Counted from the stretch's first letter, positions 23,516 through 34,228 are shown. The stretch is DNA of 64,000 nt from Capra hircus (GCF_001704415.2 NC_030811.1:7150054-7214053), one strand, 5' to 3'. The notes: generated by a model not told the origin, from the sequence alone. A program made the numbers and translations.

Positions 23516-24370
23516 TTACCCCATATGATCTTCTTGAAAGTCCTCACTCTTAGATTTAAGAGTCTCACCTTCAGGATATGAAGGAGTTTCTGGCAAATTA
23601 GTCTGTGGAACTAGGGTGGCAACCCCTATTAGGTCATTGTTCTGTAATGTTGCTCTCTTAGCTCCCTGATCAGCTGCTTGGTTCCTTCGTGCCACTCCTG
23701 TGCTCCCTTTTTGGTGTCCTTTACAGTGGAAGACTGAAACCTCAGTGGGCAGATGGACTGCCTCCAAGAGTCTAAGAATTTGACCACCATATTTGATTGG
23801 GGACCCTCTGGTGGTCACGTGGCCCCTTTCTTTCCAAATAGCAGCATGTAGCACCAGAAAGGCATATTTGGAGTCAATGTAAATGGCTATTCTTTTTCCT
23901 TTTTCCAGCTCTAAAGCTCAAGTCAGGGCTATGAGCTGAGCTAATTGGGCTGAAGTACCTGGTGGCAGAGGCTTAGCCTCTATGATCTCAAAATTGGAGA
24001 CTACTGCATATCTGGCTCTTCTTTTTCCATCTAAGATAAAGCTGTTTCCATCAGTGTACCAGATTTCCTCAGGATTGGTCAGAGGATCTTCTGACAATCC
24101 CTCTTGGGGTTTTGTCCAGTGGTCCAAGGTTTCTAGACAAGAGTGAAAGGGGAGAGAGCCTTCGGGGGTAGACAGGAGGGTGGCTGGGTTAAGAACCTCA
24201 CAAGGGGATAAAGTGAGGCCTGGATTTTCCATCAGCAATACTTGATATCGGAGGATTCTTTGATCAGACATCCATAAATGGCCTCTCCCATTTAAGAGTT
24301 GTTTTACTTGGTGGCTGGTAAAAATAGCTAGTGTGCCCCCAAAGGAGAGTTTTAAAGCATCTTCTATCAT
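23516..24370 (-). pseudogene. ERV B RNase H remnant
   Basis: The minus frame 23918-24370 contains IWYTDGNSF, the first catalytic aspartate block of retroviral RNase H, followed by an E-containing block near SAQLAQLIALT. The frame 23516-23854 continues with HCKGHQKG and a block ADQGAK, which match the end of the domain. The two pieces are in different frames and stops lie between them. The N-terminal side joins the RT connection region at about 24411-24620. Confidence 0.8.
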
Positions 24371-24410
24371 GACTGCAATAGTTGCAAGATTTTGAAGGCA
24401 GCTGCCAGCC

Positions 24411-26045
24411 TCAGGTGGTTGGATCGAGCCTCTTGGATAAGTAAGCTACAGGCTGGGGCTCAGATTTCCACCTTTGAATTAAGACTCCCAAGGCTATTCC
24501 CTCTCTTTCGTGGACATAAAGTTGGAATGCTTTTTCTGGGTCTGGCAACCTTAAGGTAGCTGCCTGAACTAAGGCTTGTTTTAGTGTAGCCTCTTCCTTC
24601 TTTTGAAGAGTTCCCCACATCAGTGGGATAGAATCATCTCATCCCTTTAAGCTTTCATATGAGGGCCGGGCAATTAGACCATAGTTGGGTATCCAGATTC
24701 TGCAATACCCAGTTAGCCCCAGGAAAGCTCACAATTGTTTTCAAGTCATGGGGGAGGGCAACTGGAGGATTCCTTGTACCTGATCAGAGGACAGCCTCCT
24801 GGACCCATGTGTAATCTGATCTCCCATGTAAGTGGCCTTTGTCTTGACCATCTGTGCCTTAGCACGGGAGACTTATATCCCCTTCTGCCAAAAAGTTTAG
24901 AATCTGAATTGCATGTTGTTGGGCATTTTTCTCATCTGGAGAGCAGATTAGTAGGTCATCTACATATTGTAATATTTTCCCATTTTACCCAGGTCCAGTT
25001 CTAGGAGATTCCAGCCTAGGGCCTGTCCAAACAAGTGGGAGCTATCTCTGAACCCCAGAGGTAATACTGTCCAAGTCATCTGTTGGTGTTTTTTTTTTTT
25101 TTTTTCTGGGGCCTCCCACTCAAAGGCAAAAGAATATTTGGATTTTTTAGCCAGTGGTATGGTGTCAAACTTTATTTTTTTGGGCTCCAAAAAAACTGCA
25201 GATAGTGACTGCAGCCATGAAATTAAAAGATGCTTACTCCTTGGAAGGAAAGTTATGACCAACCTAGATGGCATATTCAAAAGCAGAGATATTACTTTGC
25301 CGACTAAGGTCCATCTCGTCAAGGCTATGGTTTTTCCAGTGGTCATGTATGGATGTGACGGTTGGACTGTGAAGAAAGCTGAGTGCCGAAGAATTGATGC
25401 TTTTGAGCTGTGGTGTTGGAGAAGACTCTTGAGAGTCCGTTGGACTGCAAGGAGATCCAACCAGTCCATTCTGAAGGAGATCAGTTCTGGGTGTTCTTTG
25501 GAAGGAATAATGCTAAAGCTGAAACTCCAGTACTTTGGCCACCTGATGCGAAGAGTTGACTCATTAGAAAAGACTCTAATGCTGGGAGGGATTGGGGGCA
25601 GGAGGAGAAGGAGATGACAGAGGATGAGATGGCTGGACGGCATCACGGACTCGATGGACGTGAGTCTGAGTGAACTCCGGGAGTTGGTGATGGACAGGGA
25701 AGCCTGGCGTGCTGCGATTGATGGGGTCGCAAAGAGTCGGACACGACTGAGAGACTGAACTGAACTGAACTGATGCAAAAAAAAAAAAAAAAAAAAAAGC
25801 ATCTTTGAGATCCAAGACTGTAAACCACTTGGTGTTGGGTGGGATTTCTCCCAAGATTACATAGGGATTGGGTACTGTGGGATGGAGGAGACTACAGCTT
25901 CATTTATGACCCGGAGATCTTAAACCATTTATCAGGTTCCATCCTTTTCTTTACTGAGAGGACTGGCATGTTACGTGGTGAATTGGTGGGAACCAATAGC
26001 CCACAAGCAAGGCTTTTATTTATTAAAGGCTGTAGTCCCTCCTGA
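24411..26045 (-). pseudogene. ERV B reverse transcriptase remnant, split by BovB
   Basis: Reverse transcriptase copies viral RNA into DNA. On the minus strand the N-terminal fingers lie at about 26045-25800, ending at the palm motif TVLDLKDAFF (motif A). A BovB element (25161-25798) is inserted directly after it. The protein resumes at about 25160 with SFAFEWEAPE, then TWTVLPLGF and FGQAL (motif B). The catalytic YVDD codons are at 24966-24955. The thumb and connection region (24620-24411) ends in PVAYLSKRLDP. A-rich codons in the EAPE stretch are expanded. Stops follow the YVDD region, so the enzyme is dead. Confidence 0.85.
25161..25798 (+). mobile_element. BovB LINE 3' fragment inside ERV B RT
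   Basis: The plus frame 25138-25617 reads from SNFIFLGSKKTADSDCSHE to GIGGRRRRR. It ends in the BovB tail at about 25777 and then an A run of about 22 bases. It disrupts the RT frame between motifs A and B. The left border lies near 25161, after the ERV codons for the block IPLAKKSK. Confidence 0.9.
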
Positions 26046-26560
26046 GCCTCTCTTCTGAGGGGCTATTGTTTCCAGTTTGGAAACTGAGTGGGATCTCAGA
26101 GGACAATGGTGACCGGTTCAGCTTGGTGGACTCGTCCAAGAATCCCCTTGTCCCACATGTGGGGGTTAATTTTGTCCTCCCATAGTTTTTGGTCCCTCTC
26201 TATTGGAGCAGGTATTATGGGTTTTTCAGTAGTAACCAGGAGCTGTAGGTCTCTAGAGGCTGAAAAGCTTCCCATCACAAGGGTGCACTCCAGTTTAGTG
26301 AGTATATCTCTTTCCAATAAGGGAGTAGGACACCCAGGGACCACCAGAAACTGGCGGGAAAATACTTGTCCATCCCAGCAACAAAGAAGTGCTCAAGTGA
26401 ATCTTTTTGTAATTGTTTTTTCCTGGAGCACCCAAACTAGTACAGATTTGGGAGGAGAAGGCTCTGGAGTAGGAGGTCAGGACAGAGTAGGCAGCCCCTG
26501 TGTCAACCTTCTTGGACCTATCTGCCTCATCCAATTGTGCCCTTGGCTCCATCCCCATGG
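26046..26560 (-). pseudogene. ERV B protease and RT N-terminus remnant
   Basis: The minus frame 26295-26558 carries VDTGAAYSVLTS, the aspartic protease active-site block (D-T-G). The frame 26096-26344 continues with LLERDILTKL, the end of protease, and the linker to RT (WEDKINPHMW). A frame change separates the two, and the RT start (about 26045) needs another. Protease would process Gag-Pol. Confidence 0.8.
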
Positions 26561-26600
26561 TGGTTATCTGTGACAGGTGGGCTGGCTGGGGTGAACTGCT

Positions 26601-27200
26601 TCAGTCCCGTTGAACCAGTGTGAGGGAAGGCTTTGTGCTTGACCTTGAGACTCTTGAGTCCCCAGGGCAGAATGCCACCCAGTGTCCCAGTTGACGGCAT
26701 TTGTAGCAAGCCATTTTAGGAGACTTGTCACGGTTTGGACTCTCTTTGTTCCAATGCCCCACCTGCTTACAGATTTGGCATTTCCCTCGTGCCTTGTCCT
26801 TTAAGGACTCAGGGTTTGAAATAGGGCTTCCCTGGAGGGTAGCCAGCATCTGGGCATGCTTTGTCTCTTTCCTTCTCTCCCTCTCTCGGGCCTTGGCCTC
26901 CTTCTCCTGTTCTCTGTTATAAAAGGTATTGGTGGCTGTCTGGACCATCTCATCTAAAGAGGAAGCAGGGTCCTGCTGCTGTAGCTGTTGTAACTTAATT
27001 TTGATGTCTGATGCACATTGGGACAGGAATTTGTCCTTTAAAATCACCTGTTCCTCGTAAGATTCTAAGTCCAGATTGGTAAACTTTTGGAGGGCCTCTT
27101 TTAGCCTTTCCAGAAAGGCAATGGGGTTCTCATTGGGCTCCCGAGTTATTGCTGAGACTGGGCATAGTCCAACAAGTAAATGGCTTCCTTCTATTTCCAT
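26601..27200 (-). pseudogene. ERV B gag: capsid end and nucleocapsid
   Basis: This 199-codon minus frame is the longest undisturbed part of provirus B. Near its start PNENPIAFLERLKEALQKF matches the major homology region of retroviral capsid. A charged R/E/K-rich linker follows at residues of about 95-115. Two zinc knuckles come next: CQICKQVGHWNKES, where the fourth ligand is S instead of C, and CYKCRQLGHWVAFC, which is complete (CX2CX4HX4C). The frame closes at 26601 ahead of protease. Matrix and upstream capsid are not in this frame. Two knuckles differ from the single one of murine-leukaemia-type viruses. Confidence 0.85.
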
Positions 27201-27275
27201 GGGTGGACTTTCTTAGGGGTGAGTCTTTCTGAAGCTTATCCTACCCAGTAGTGCTGCAACCTGAGAGCCAGGCAT

Positions 27276-27510
27276 CCCCAGGTCAGGGTGTAGATCCCCA
27301 GGCAGGCTGAGGGGTGACAGCCTCCTGGAGATGGAATCCCCGGGCAGGTCGAGACGTGAATGCCTCCCAAGAATTGGGTCCCTGGGCAGGTCGAGGCGTG
27401 ACGACCTCCTGGGACCCCGGACTGGCAGATCCCTGAGCAGGTTGAGGCGTGACAACCTTTCGAGGACCAGACCCCTAGGCAGGTCAAGGCAGGTTGACCT
27501 CCTGGGACTT
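27276..27510. repeat. Minisatellite of about 42 bp inside ERV B gag region
   Basis: Units begin ggcaggt(c/t)gag or a close variant at 27301, 27343, 27385, 27436 and 27479. The spacing is 42, 42, 51 and 43 bases. Units differ by substitutions. On the minus strand the units read SRLDLPGD-like peptides, but that is not shown to be retroviral. Confidence 0.8.
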
Positions 27511-27549
27511 CCGGACTGGAGTTGGGCATCTCCAAGGTCTCCAGCATGA

Positions 27550-29448
27550 CCAGTGCTGGGGAGGATTAAGGGGTTGTAATTTTAACTCATTGCCAGTTTG
27601 TTCACCACAGATGGGAAGAGATATGATGTAAAGCAATCCAAGCCTGCGCCCTGGGACTGGGAAACAGTGAAACAGTCACAAGCCTTGTCCTCTTACTGTT
27701 CTAAGGGATTTAAGTCATTGATTTCTTCCCCTAGTCCTCCTTAAGAGCAGGCTAGGGTGTCTCCACAGGTAAACATTTCATTGTCATAGACCCACTTTAG
27801 GTAATAACAGAAGTAGTGACAAAGGAGTGGGTTATCTGGCTCTGTTAGGGACATTAAGGTATTTTAATAATAGACTGGGTGGAGCAACATTGCCTAGGAG
27901 GAGGCAGGGTCCTGATTGTAGGAGTTAGTAATGGCATAAGAACAAATTTGTCAAGAGGCAACAGACCAAATGTTCCAGAAAAGTGGAGTGGAGATTTGAT
28001 CCAGGGATATGTTTGTAACTTTAGGAGAAGGGTGGTAAAGGTTTGAGCCCAAACAGCCTGCAGGGCTAACTCCCAAAGTGGCAAACATTATCCCTGGAAG
28101 TCCAATTGCCTTTGAAGGGATGCCAACTGATGGACTTCTAGCAGGTATTGTGTGCCTGTCTCCCACTCTATGGGGTTCACTGAGAGATGCTGATGTTGCA
28201 CACGTTGTAGGAAACATGGAAGATGAAGGCCTGAATATCTAGATGGATTGGATATTATACAGTATTTCCCTCCCAAGGGCCAGCTATTTTCTGGTTGTCC
28301 CTCCAGAAGATTGTAGAGGTAACCTTGTGGGCCTGGACGGGGCTCAGGAAAAGAGCATGAAACAGGAGGGAAGGGGGGCAGGGCACAACCTTTGAAAGAA
28401 TCACATAGCACAAGGGCATAACGTACACCGACTGAAATCAGTTGTGTCCAAGACAAGTCAAATTCAAGTAAACCTTAATCTCCAATCTGTAAGCCAAAGA
28501 CACACCCAGAGGTGGCAGGACAGCTCTAAGGCACTGTCAAAAGATGGAGGAGTGAGTGATTCCCCAATGGTTGGGATGATCCTCCCCCTCATCAGCATAT
28601 GAATTCATTTTGGCTAGCAAAACCGAGACAGGCAGCATTCCATGGCCTGAGCCCTTGTCTTTAGCAATGGCCCACACCCTAAAGAGTGCACTTCTCTCTG
28701 AATCCTAACAAACCCACCTCTTACTTATTGCTTTGTCTCTCACTGAATTTTTGCAATGAGACATCAGAGCCTGAGCTTCATTAGGTCCTGAAGCCAGGCA
28801 TCCTGGGTTTTGGCCTGGCTCGAGTCTCAGGAGAGATCTGAAGGAAAGAAGGAAAAAGCAGTGGGGAAAAGGTGCCAAGGAATCCCCTTCATAGCCTTCC
28901 GGAAAATCTGCTAAATATCTGCTAAAAATCTGCTAAATATCTAAAATCTGACTGGTGCTCACCGTTTTCATTGGCCTGATCCTTGGCACAAAGAAGAGTA
29001 AGGACAGCTGAACCCCCACCGACTTGGGTAACAGCTACTGGGGCTCAGCAGATAGTGCCTTTGGGACATACCAAAGACTAGCCTCTCAAGAGTCCCTGAA
29101 CTGTGCCCACTCTGCCCATCTGTTCATGGGGGGTTCGAGGAAACAAGGAATGAGAGATTGTAACAGAACTGAGATTTTGTTAGGCATCTGTCCCTACAGC
29201 CATAGGAGCGAGGACCTCCTCCCCTAACCAGAGGTCTTCTGGAATCTGAGACTGAGCTGTGTGAGCTTTCTGCTGAGTTCATTTTTCGCTGTCCCAGTTT
29301 CCAGCACGATGGGCCTCTTGTCAGTTCCCTTGAGCTGAGGTTTCTTCTTGTTCTGCTTCTACTGTGGGAGCTTTTGCTGAGTTGGGCTCCTGCTGTAGTT
29401 GGCCTCCACCCTGTGGGGGCCACGTGGAGGTTCTTTCAGCCAGGTAAA
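27550..29448 (-). other. ERV B leader and upstream gag, decayed
   Basis: The region lies between the primer site and the nucleocapsid frame, where leader, matrix and capsid N-terminus are expected. Short minus frames (27854-28084, 27951-28217, 28088-28456, 29124-29423) are present but I do not recognise a matrix motif. A short AAATCTGCT-type direct repeat lies at 28909-28950. Confidence 0.5.
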
Positions 29449-29466
29449 ATCCGAGTCACAGCACCA
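29449..29466 (-). other. ERV B primer binding site (tRNA-His type)
   Basis: The minus strand reads TGGTGCTGTGACTCGGAT. It differs by one base from the complement of the tRNA-His 3' end as I know it. It lies four bases inside the LTR edge (spacer tcta in sense orientation), which is the expected position. Confidence 0.82.
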
Positions 29467-29470
29467 TAGA

Positions 29471-29961
29471 TGTCAGGTGAGTGTGTGCTCCTCAGTTCTC
29501 TCTCATCACAACAATGATTTGAAGTGACAGACATTAAAGTCCTTGGAGTGTCACAGCTCTCAGGTCTCGAACAGACCGTGTTGTAGCTCTTAGACAAATC
29601 AGTGTTACAGCTCTGTGTTACACCTCTATTTTATTTAGAAAATAGCAGGAGAATCCATCCTCCAGGTATGAGGGCATGCCAACCCAAAGACGTGAACCAG
29701 CGCCAAGAGAAAGATACAGAGAGAGAGAGAGAGAGTGAGAGAGGCCTTTGGCTCCTCTTTTTATATGTTTTGTCCTGCCCCTGGGCCTGCCTTAGGTAAA
29801 CTGGGCTAGCAAGGAGTGCTGTTTGTACTACCTGAGGTCCTCACTCAGGTCCTCGGACCTTCCTTTGACCTTGCTTTGTTCTATTTTCACGGGCTTTTCC
29901 CTTCCATGTCTTTTAGCCACTGCCATTTTGGACACCTGTTTCCTATTCTAACTACCTAACA
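29471..29961 (-). mobile_element. ERV B 5' LTR
   Basis: The 491-bp unit starts TGTTAGG and ends CCTGACA on the minus strand, an imperfect terminal inverted repeat. A TATA-like box is at 29767-29758 (minus) and a polyadenylation signal at 29635-29630 (minus). The primer site directly follows. A (GA)n tract lies at about 29716-29737. There is no matching second LTR in the window. Confidence 0.83.
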
Positions 29962-30045
29962 CTATCAATAGTGCATGAGGTTCCCTTTTCTCCACATCCT
30001 CACAAAACTTGTTGTTTCTTGACTTTTTGATGTAGTCATTGTAAG
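29962..30045 (-). mobile_element. L1 fragment flanking the LTR
   Basis: The phrase gaggttcccttttctccaca and the following acaaaacttgttgtttcttg echo L1 sequence in antisense. It may be the target into which provirus B inserted. Confidence 0.45.
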
Positions 30046-30653
30046 GTGAAGGAACTAGAGAAGGCAAGGTTCAGAGAAAGCATGAGACCGATACTCTACA
30101 GAAACAGATCACCTTTAATAAGGTGAGAAGGGGCAGCAGTCAGACCATGGAACTGCTGCACTAAGTCAAGAAGAGAGCGGTATATATGAAAAACATATGT
30201 ATGCAGAGATACATATGAGGGGGTCTGTTTTTCCTCAAGATTACTTTTGATTAGTTCACTTTCAACCACTGGGGCAAGGAATTTCTGAGACGGGCCAGAG
30301 ACTGGGATCAGCTGGGAGCTGAACGTAACCAAGCTTCATGTTCATTCCTTTCTTCAGGTAGAAAGTTCTTTATTCTGTATAAAATGGTGGGGAGGACCTA
30401 GAGGGGAGTTTTAACTCCAGGCTATTTTGAGCCAGGTAGCTTTCCTTCATTCTTGGCCCTAAGGAATATACAGAAAGAGAAAGAGATGGGTGTTGTCAAT
30501 GTTTTGGGCTTCTTCGTGCTGGTAAATGAGGGGTGGGGCCTTGTGGGCTGGGAGGAAGGAAGTCTAAGGCCGGTAATGTTGATTTTCTATCCTAGTTGCC
30601 AGGGTCTTGAGCAGAAGAACAGTGTTGACTTGATGTGAAGAAATGGCTCAAAT
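30046..30653 (-). other. 3' untranslated region or 3' LTR of ERV A, unresolved
   Basis: It follows the env stop on the minus strand. A TATA-like tttataca and an AATAAAG signal at about 30375-30365 are present, and a second possible signal near 30120. I could not find paired TG/CA ends or a duplication. Confidence 0.4.
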
Positions 30654-31297
30654 TCAGTCCTGGAGGACTCCCTGGAAAAGATTAAACAAACAAGGTCCAA
30701 ATCTGAATAGGAGAATAATGAATATGAATGGTCCAAGAAGGGGCAAAACCCAAGACATCCAGTTTCAATCTGTCAACCATGACTGCCAGGAGTTGCTTAA
30801 TCTCTGGCCAATTTGATAGGCTCAATCTGTAAGGTTTTTTGCAGCTTCCTGGACAACACCCAACTGGTTGGCATGGAAGCAGCAGGATTCATCCAGAAAA
30901 AGCCCACCCCCCCCACCCACCCCCCCACACACACACACTTTTCTACAGTTGACAGATCTAATTTGTAACACTGGAGCCGCCAAGGAATCGAGTTGACTTT
31001 GAATAGTTATTAGACCTTGGGATATTTCCTGGAGGCTGTCTGATAGATCGTTAGATAGTGCCTGTAGTTTTGGATGGAGGTGGTTAGGCTGGCCTTTCCT
31101 GTTCCATTTCCAGCCACTATTCCTAGTCCCACTAAAAGGGGAATGAAATGAATGGCTTGTTTCATTTGCTTGTGAGTGAAAGGAATAGGTAGGGGTTGAT
31201 CATCGGGGGCTATAAAAATGTTAGGACTGGAATATATCAGGGTGCAGGTTCCAGTCCAGTTAGTAGGTAAACAGAGATATGTAGATGCTGCACACAA
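30654..31297 (-). pseudogene. ERV A env, transmembrane subunit remnant
   Basis: The transmembrane subunit would anchor and drive membrane fusion. The minus frame 31010-31297 holds the end of the surface subunit and a hydrophobic fusion-peptide-like block (FIPLLVGLGI). Further on in shifted frames come LDSLAAPVLQ, which resembles the heptad region, and a cysteine-containing block SCCFHANQLG, then a hydrophobic anchor near 30710-30660. An expanded G/T tract near 30905-30940 splits it, and stops occur on both sides. I find no intact cleavage site. Class I env by this pattern. Confidence 0.75.
30904..30941 (-). repeat. C-rich and (CA)n tract, G-quadruplex potential
   Basis: Minus strand has four G runs (7, 3, 8 and 3 bases) with single T spacers, followed by a CA/TG repeat. 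It falls inside the env remnant. Confidence 0.8.
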
Positions 31298-32045
31298 GAA
31301 AAACAGGCCAGGTGTCTCAACACAACAGCTGAAGTTGATGGCGAAGAGGAGTCGACAGGGAGGGGGTTTGATCTTTCGTTCAAGAATGGTCAGGGACCCT
31401 GCTAAGGTAGCCCCAAAGATGGGAGAAGTGGAGGACTATGCTGAGGGAAATCGTCCTATAAAGGTTAAAGATTGTCCTGTAGGACCAGAAATATTATATA
31501 TAGCCTTTCCAGTGGCAGAGTAAAGTGAAGGTATGGTTACACATGGGTTTAGGGATTATGCCCAAGGATTGGTCATATGAACTGTTTTGGGAATTTCTAA
31601 ATATGCAAAAAGGAGCTGGTTGTAATAGTCATACTTTCTAGGTGATAGGGCCTCATAGGAGATTTACTGTTGTAGGAGGGAAGGTCAGTGAGTAAAGATT
31701 CTAAGACTTTGTCCGAATTCCAGATTTGATCACTTGTGTGAAGATGTTTAAGATATGAAATGAATAAAGACTCCCTACGATATGAGTATTGTAAGGATAT
31801 GTTACCAGTGTCCAGTCGAGGATGGATATGAGGAGGGCGGAATCTCCCAGAGGAGTTATGGATAGACATATTCAGCAGTCTTTAGCCAATTGTGAGTTAG
31901 CAGTATTGAGAGTATGGGTTAAATTATGGGTCTGGAGTAGATAGTTGTGGTCAGGGTTTTGAAACAGTTCTTGGGGCAGAGGAAAGAAAAAAGATAAGAA
32001 GATGCTAACCAGCATTTGGGTAAGTGAATATAAGATAGACTACGA
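31298..32045 (-). pseudogene. ERV A env, surface subunit remnant
   Basis: Surface-subunit region by position between the env start and fusion peptide. The minus frame 31597-31869 is the longest piece. Its sequence is too decayed for me to name motifs or the receptor class. It is cut by a BovB on the right. Confidence 0.55.
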
Positions 32046-32640
32046 TGCACAATTGCACTCACCTCACACCCTAGCAAAGTAACACTCAAAATTCACCAAG
32101 CCAGGCTTTAGCAATACATGAACTTCCAGATGTTCAAGGTGGTTTTACAAAAGGCAGAGGAACCAGAGATCAAATTGCCAACATCCGCTGGATCATGGAA
32201 AAAGCAAGAGTTCCAGAAAAACATCTATTTCCACTTTATTGACTATGCCAAAGCCTTTGACGGTGTGGATCACAATAAACTGTGGAAAATTCTGAAAGAG
32301 ATGGGAATACCAGACCACCTGACCTGCCTCTTGAGAAACCTGTGTGCAGGTCAGGAAGCAACAATTAGAACTGGACATGGACCAACAGACTGGTTCCAAA
32401 TAGGAAAAGGAGTATATCAAGCTGTATATTGTCACCCTGCTTATTTAACTTATATGCAAAGTACATCATGAGAAATGCTGGGCTGGAAGAAGCACAAGCT
32501 AGAACCAAAATTGCCGGGAGAAATATCAATAACCTCAGATATGCAGGTGACAGCACGATTATGGCAGAAAATGAAGAACAAAAGAGCCTCTTGATGAACA
32601 TGAACGAGGAGAGTGAAAAAGCTTAACTGAGCTGAACTGA
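32046..32640 (+). mobile_element. BovB LINE fragment in ERV A env
   Basis: The plus frame 32118-32471 reads the RT fragment FIDYAKAFDGVDHNKLWKIL (motif A region) and IPDHLTCLLRNL. A second frame at 32429-32626 holds SPCLFNLYAKYIMRN, and its RYAGD replaces the usual YADD by one residue. The end is ttgaaaaagcttaac and a tail scrap. Confidence 0.88.
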
Positions 32641-32743
32641 CTATGGATAAAAATTTGGATTTCAAAAGAGTAAAAGTTATAAACGGTTTCCTGCAGCCAC
32701 AGGGTGACAATATAATCTTCAACGTGTTCAAATGTAGATCCTT
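32641..32743 (-). pseudogene. ERV A env, short piece between insertions
   Basis: About 100 bases of env lie between the BovB and the L1 insertion. It carries one copy of the L1 target duplication at 32730-32743. Confidence 0.5.
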
Positions 32744-33876
32744 TTTTTTTTTTTTAAGATTTAAAATGTTTTATTTTATTTTATTTTTTTTTAATTTTAA
32801 AATCTTTAATTCTTACATGCGTTCCCAAACATGAACCCCCCTCCCACCTTCCTCCCCATAACATCTCTCTGGGTCATCCCCATGCACCAGCTCCAAGCAT
32901 GCTGTATCCTGCATCAGACATAGACCGGTGATTCAATTCTTACATGATAGTATACATGTTAGAATGTCATTCTCCCAAATCGTCCCACCCTCTCCCTCTC
33001 CCCCTGAGTCCAAAAGTCCATTATACACATCTGTGTCTCTTTCCCTGTCTTGCATACAGGGTCGTCATTGCCATCTTCCTAAATTCCATATATATGTGTT
33101 AGTATACTGTATTGGTGTTTTTCTTTCTGGCTTACTTCACTCTGTATAATCGGCTCCAGTTTCATCCATCTCATCAGAACTGATTCAAATGAATTCTTTT
33201 TAACGGCTGAGTAATACTCCATTGTGTATATGTACCACAGCTTTCTTATCCATTCATCTGCTGATGGACATCTAGGTTGTTTCCATGTCCTAGCTATTAT
33301 AAACAGTGCTGCGATGAACATTGGGGTACATGTGTCTCTTTCAATTATGGTTTCCTTGGTGTGTATGCCCAGCAGTGGGATTGCTGGGTCATAAGGTAGT
33401 TCTATTTGCAATTTTTTAAGGAATCTCCACACTGTTCTCCATAGTGGCTGTACTAGTTTGCATTCCCACCAACAGTGTAGGAGGGTTCCCTTTTCTCCAC
33501 ACCCTCTCCAGCATTTATTGCTTGCAGATTTTTGGATCGCAGCCATTCTGACTGGTGTGAAGTGGTACGTCATTGTGGTTTTGATTTGCATTTCTCTAAT
33601 AATGAGTGATGTTGAGCATCTTTTCATGTGTTTGTTAGCCATCCGTATGTCTTCTTTGGAGAAATGTCTATTTAGTTCTTTGGCCCATTTTTTGATTGGG
33701 TCGTTTATTTTTCTGGAATTGAGCTGCAGAAGTTGTTTGTATATTTTTGAGATTAGTTGTTTGTCAGTTGCTTCATTTGCTATTATTTTCTCCCATTCAG
33801 AAGGCTGTCTTTTCACCTTGCTTATATTTTCCTTTGTTGTGCAGAAGCTTTTAATTTTAATTATAATTAGATCCCT
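32744..33876 (-). mobile_element. L1 insertion, ORF2 C-terminal end
   Basis: The borders are fixed by a perfect 14-bp duplication, aaatgtagatcctt, at 32730-32743 and 33877-33890. The 3' end has a reversed A run and the 5' end is truncated. The minus frame has an intact C-terminal ORF2 stretch of about 265 codons with the C-X3-C-X7-H-X4-C motif (CWRGC, then LLHCWWEC). The frame ends ILTHIYGI. The lack of stops points to a fairly young insertion. Confidence 0.93.
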
Positions 33877-33993
33877 AAATGTAGATCCTTGATGACTCGA
33901 GACCCAGCTATCTGCCGGGAGTTGTTCCAGAAATAATTGTAACTGTGAAATCAACAGGCTCATCCGTCGCCAGTTGGGGCTGGTGGAAGCCAT
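33877..33993 (-). pseudogene. ERV A env start (signal region)
   Basis: The minus ATG at 33993 opens a short hydrophobic leader (LLISQLQLFLEQL) in the place expected for an env signal peptide. It runs straight into the inserted L1, giving a chance env-L1 fused frame of 304 codons (33079-33993). Confidence 0.6.
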
Positions 33994-34129
33994 GAGAACT
34001 TTAGAGTTGTAGGGTCTATGTGAGAAACTTGATAAGTATTAGTCTGGTAAGCATTCTCATCATTGGGCTGCATAACCTTTTTAAGCAGAGTGATGTGCTC
34101 CCAAGGGGTGGTTTCTTTTTTATTTTAAA

Positions 34130-34228
34130 TATAAATTTATTTATTTTAACTGGAGATTAATTACTTTACAATATTGTATTGGTTTTGCCATACATCAACA
34201 TGAATCCACCACAGGTATTCTTTTAATT
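34130..34228 (-). mobile_element. L1 3' end fragment
   Basis: The antisense of the ruminant L1 3' terminus: aactggagattaattacttt, then attggttttgccatacatca and acatgaatccaccac. It splits the end of integrase from env. Confidence 0.65.

Larger units (their letters stand above)
22831..29961 (-). mobile_element. Class I endogenous retrovirus B, 5' part
   Basis: On the minus strand the order is LTR (29961-29471), primer binding site (29466-29449), leader and gag, protease, RT, RNase H and integrase (to 22831). No downstream env or second LTR adjoins it: a BovB copy and then L1 follow. RT and RNase H motifs are of the gammaretrovirus-like class. The His-type primer site suggests relation to the HERV-H/RTVL-H group. 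All frames carry stops or shifts and a BovB interrupts RT, so it is not replication competent. Confidence 0.88.

Noticed and set aside
24960..25802. 280-codon minus frame, one of the longest in the window
   Set aside because: It is mostly the antisense of a plus-strand BovB, joined by chance to a piece of the ERV RT. It is not a gene.
27276..27510. Regularly spaced repeats that might suggest a CRISPR array
   Set aside because: Units are contiguous without unique spacers and lie in a mammalian endogenous retrovirus. It is a minisatellite.
33458..33892. 144-codon plus frame
   Set aside because: Antisense of L1 ORF2.
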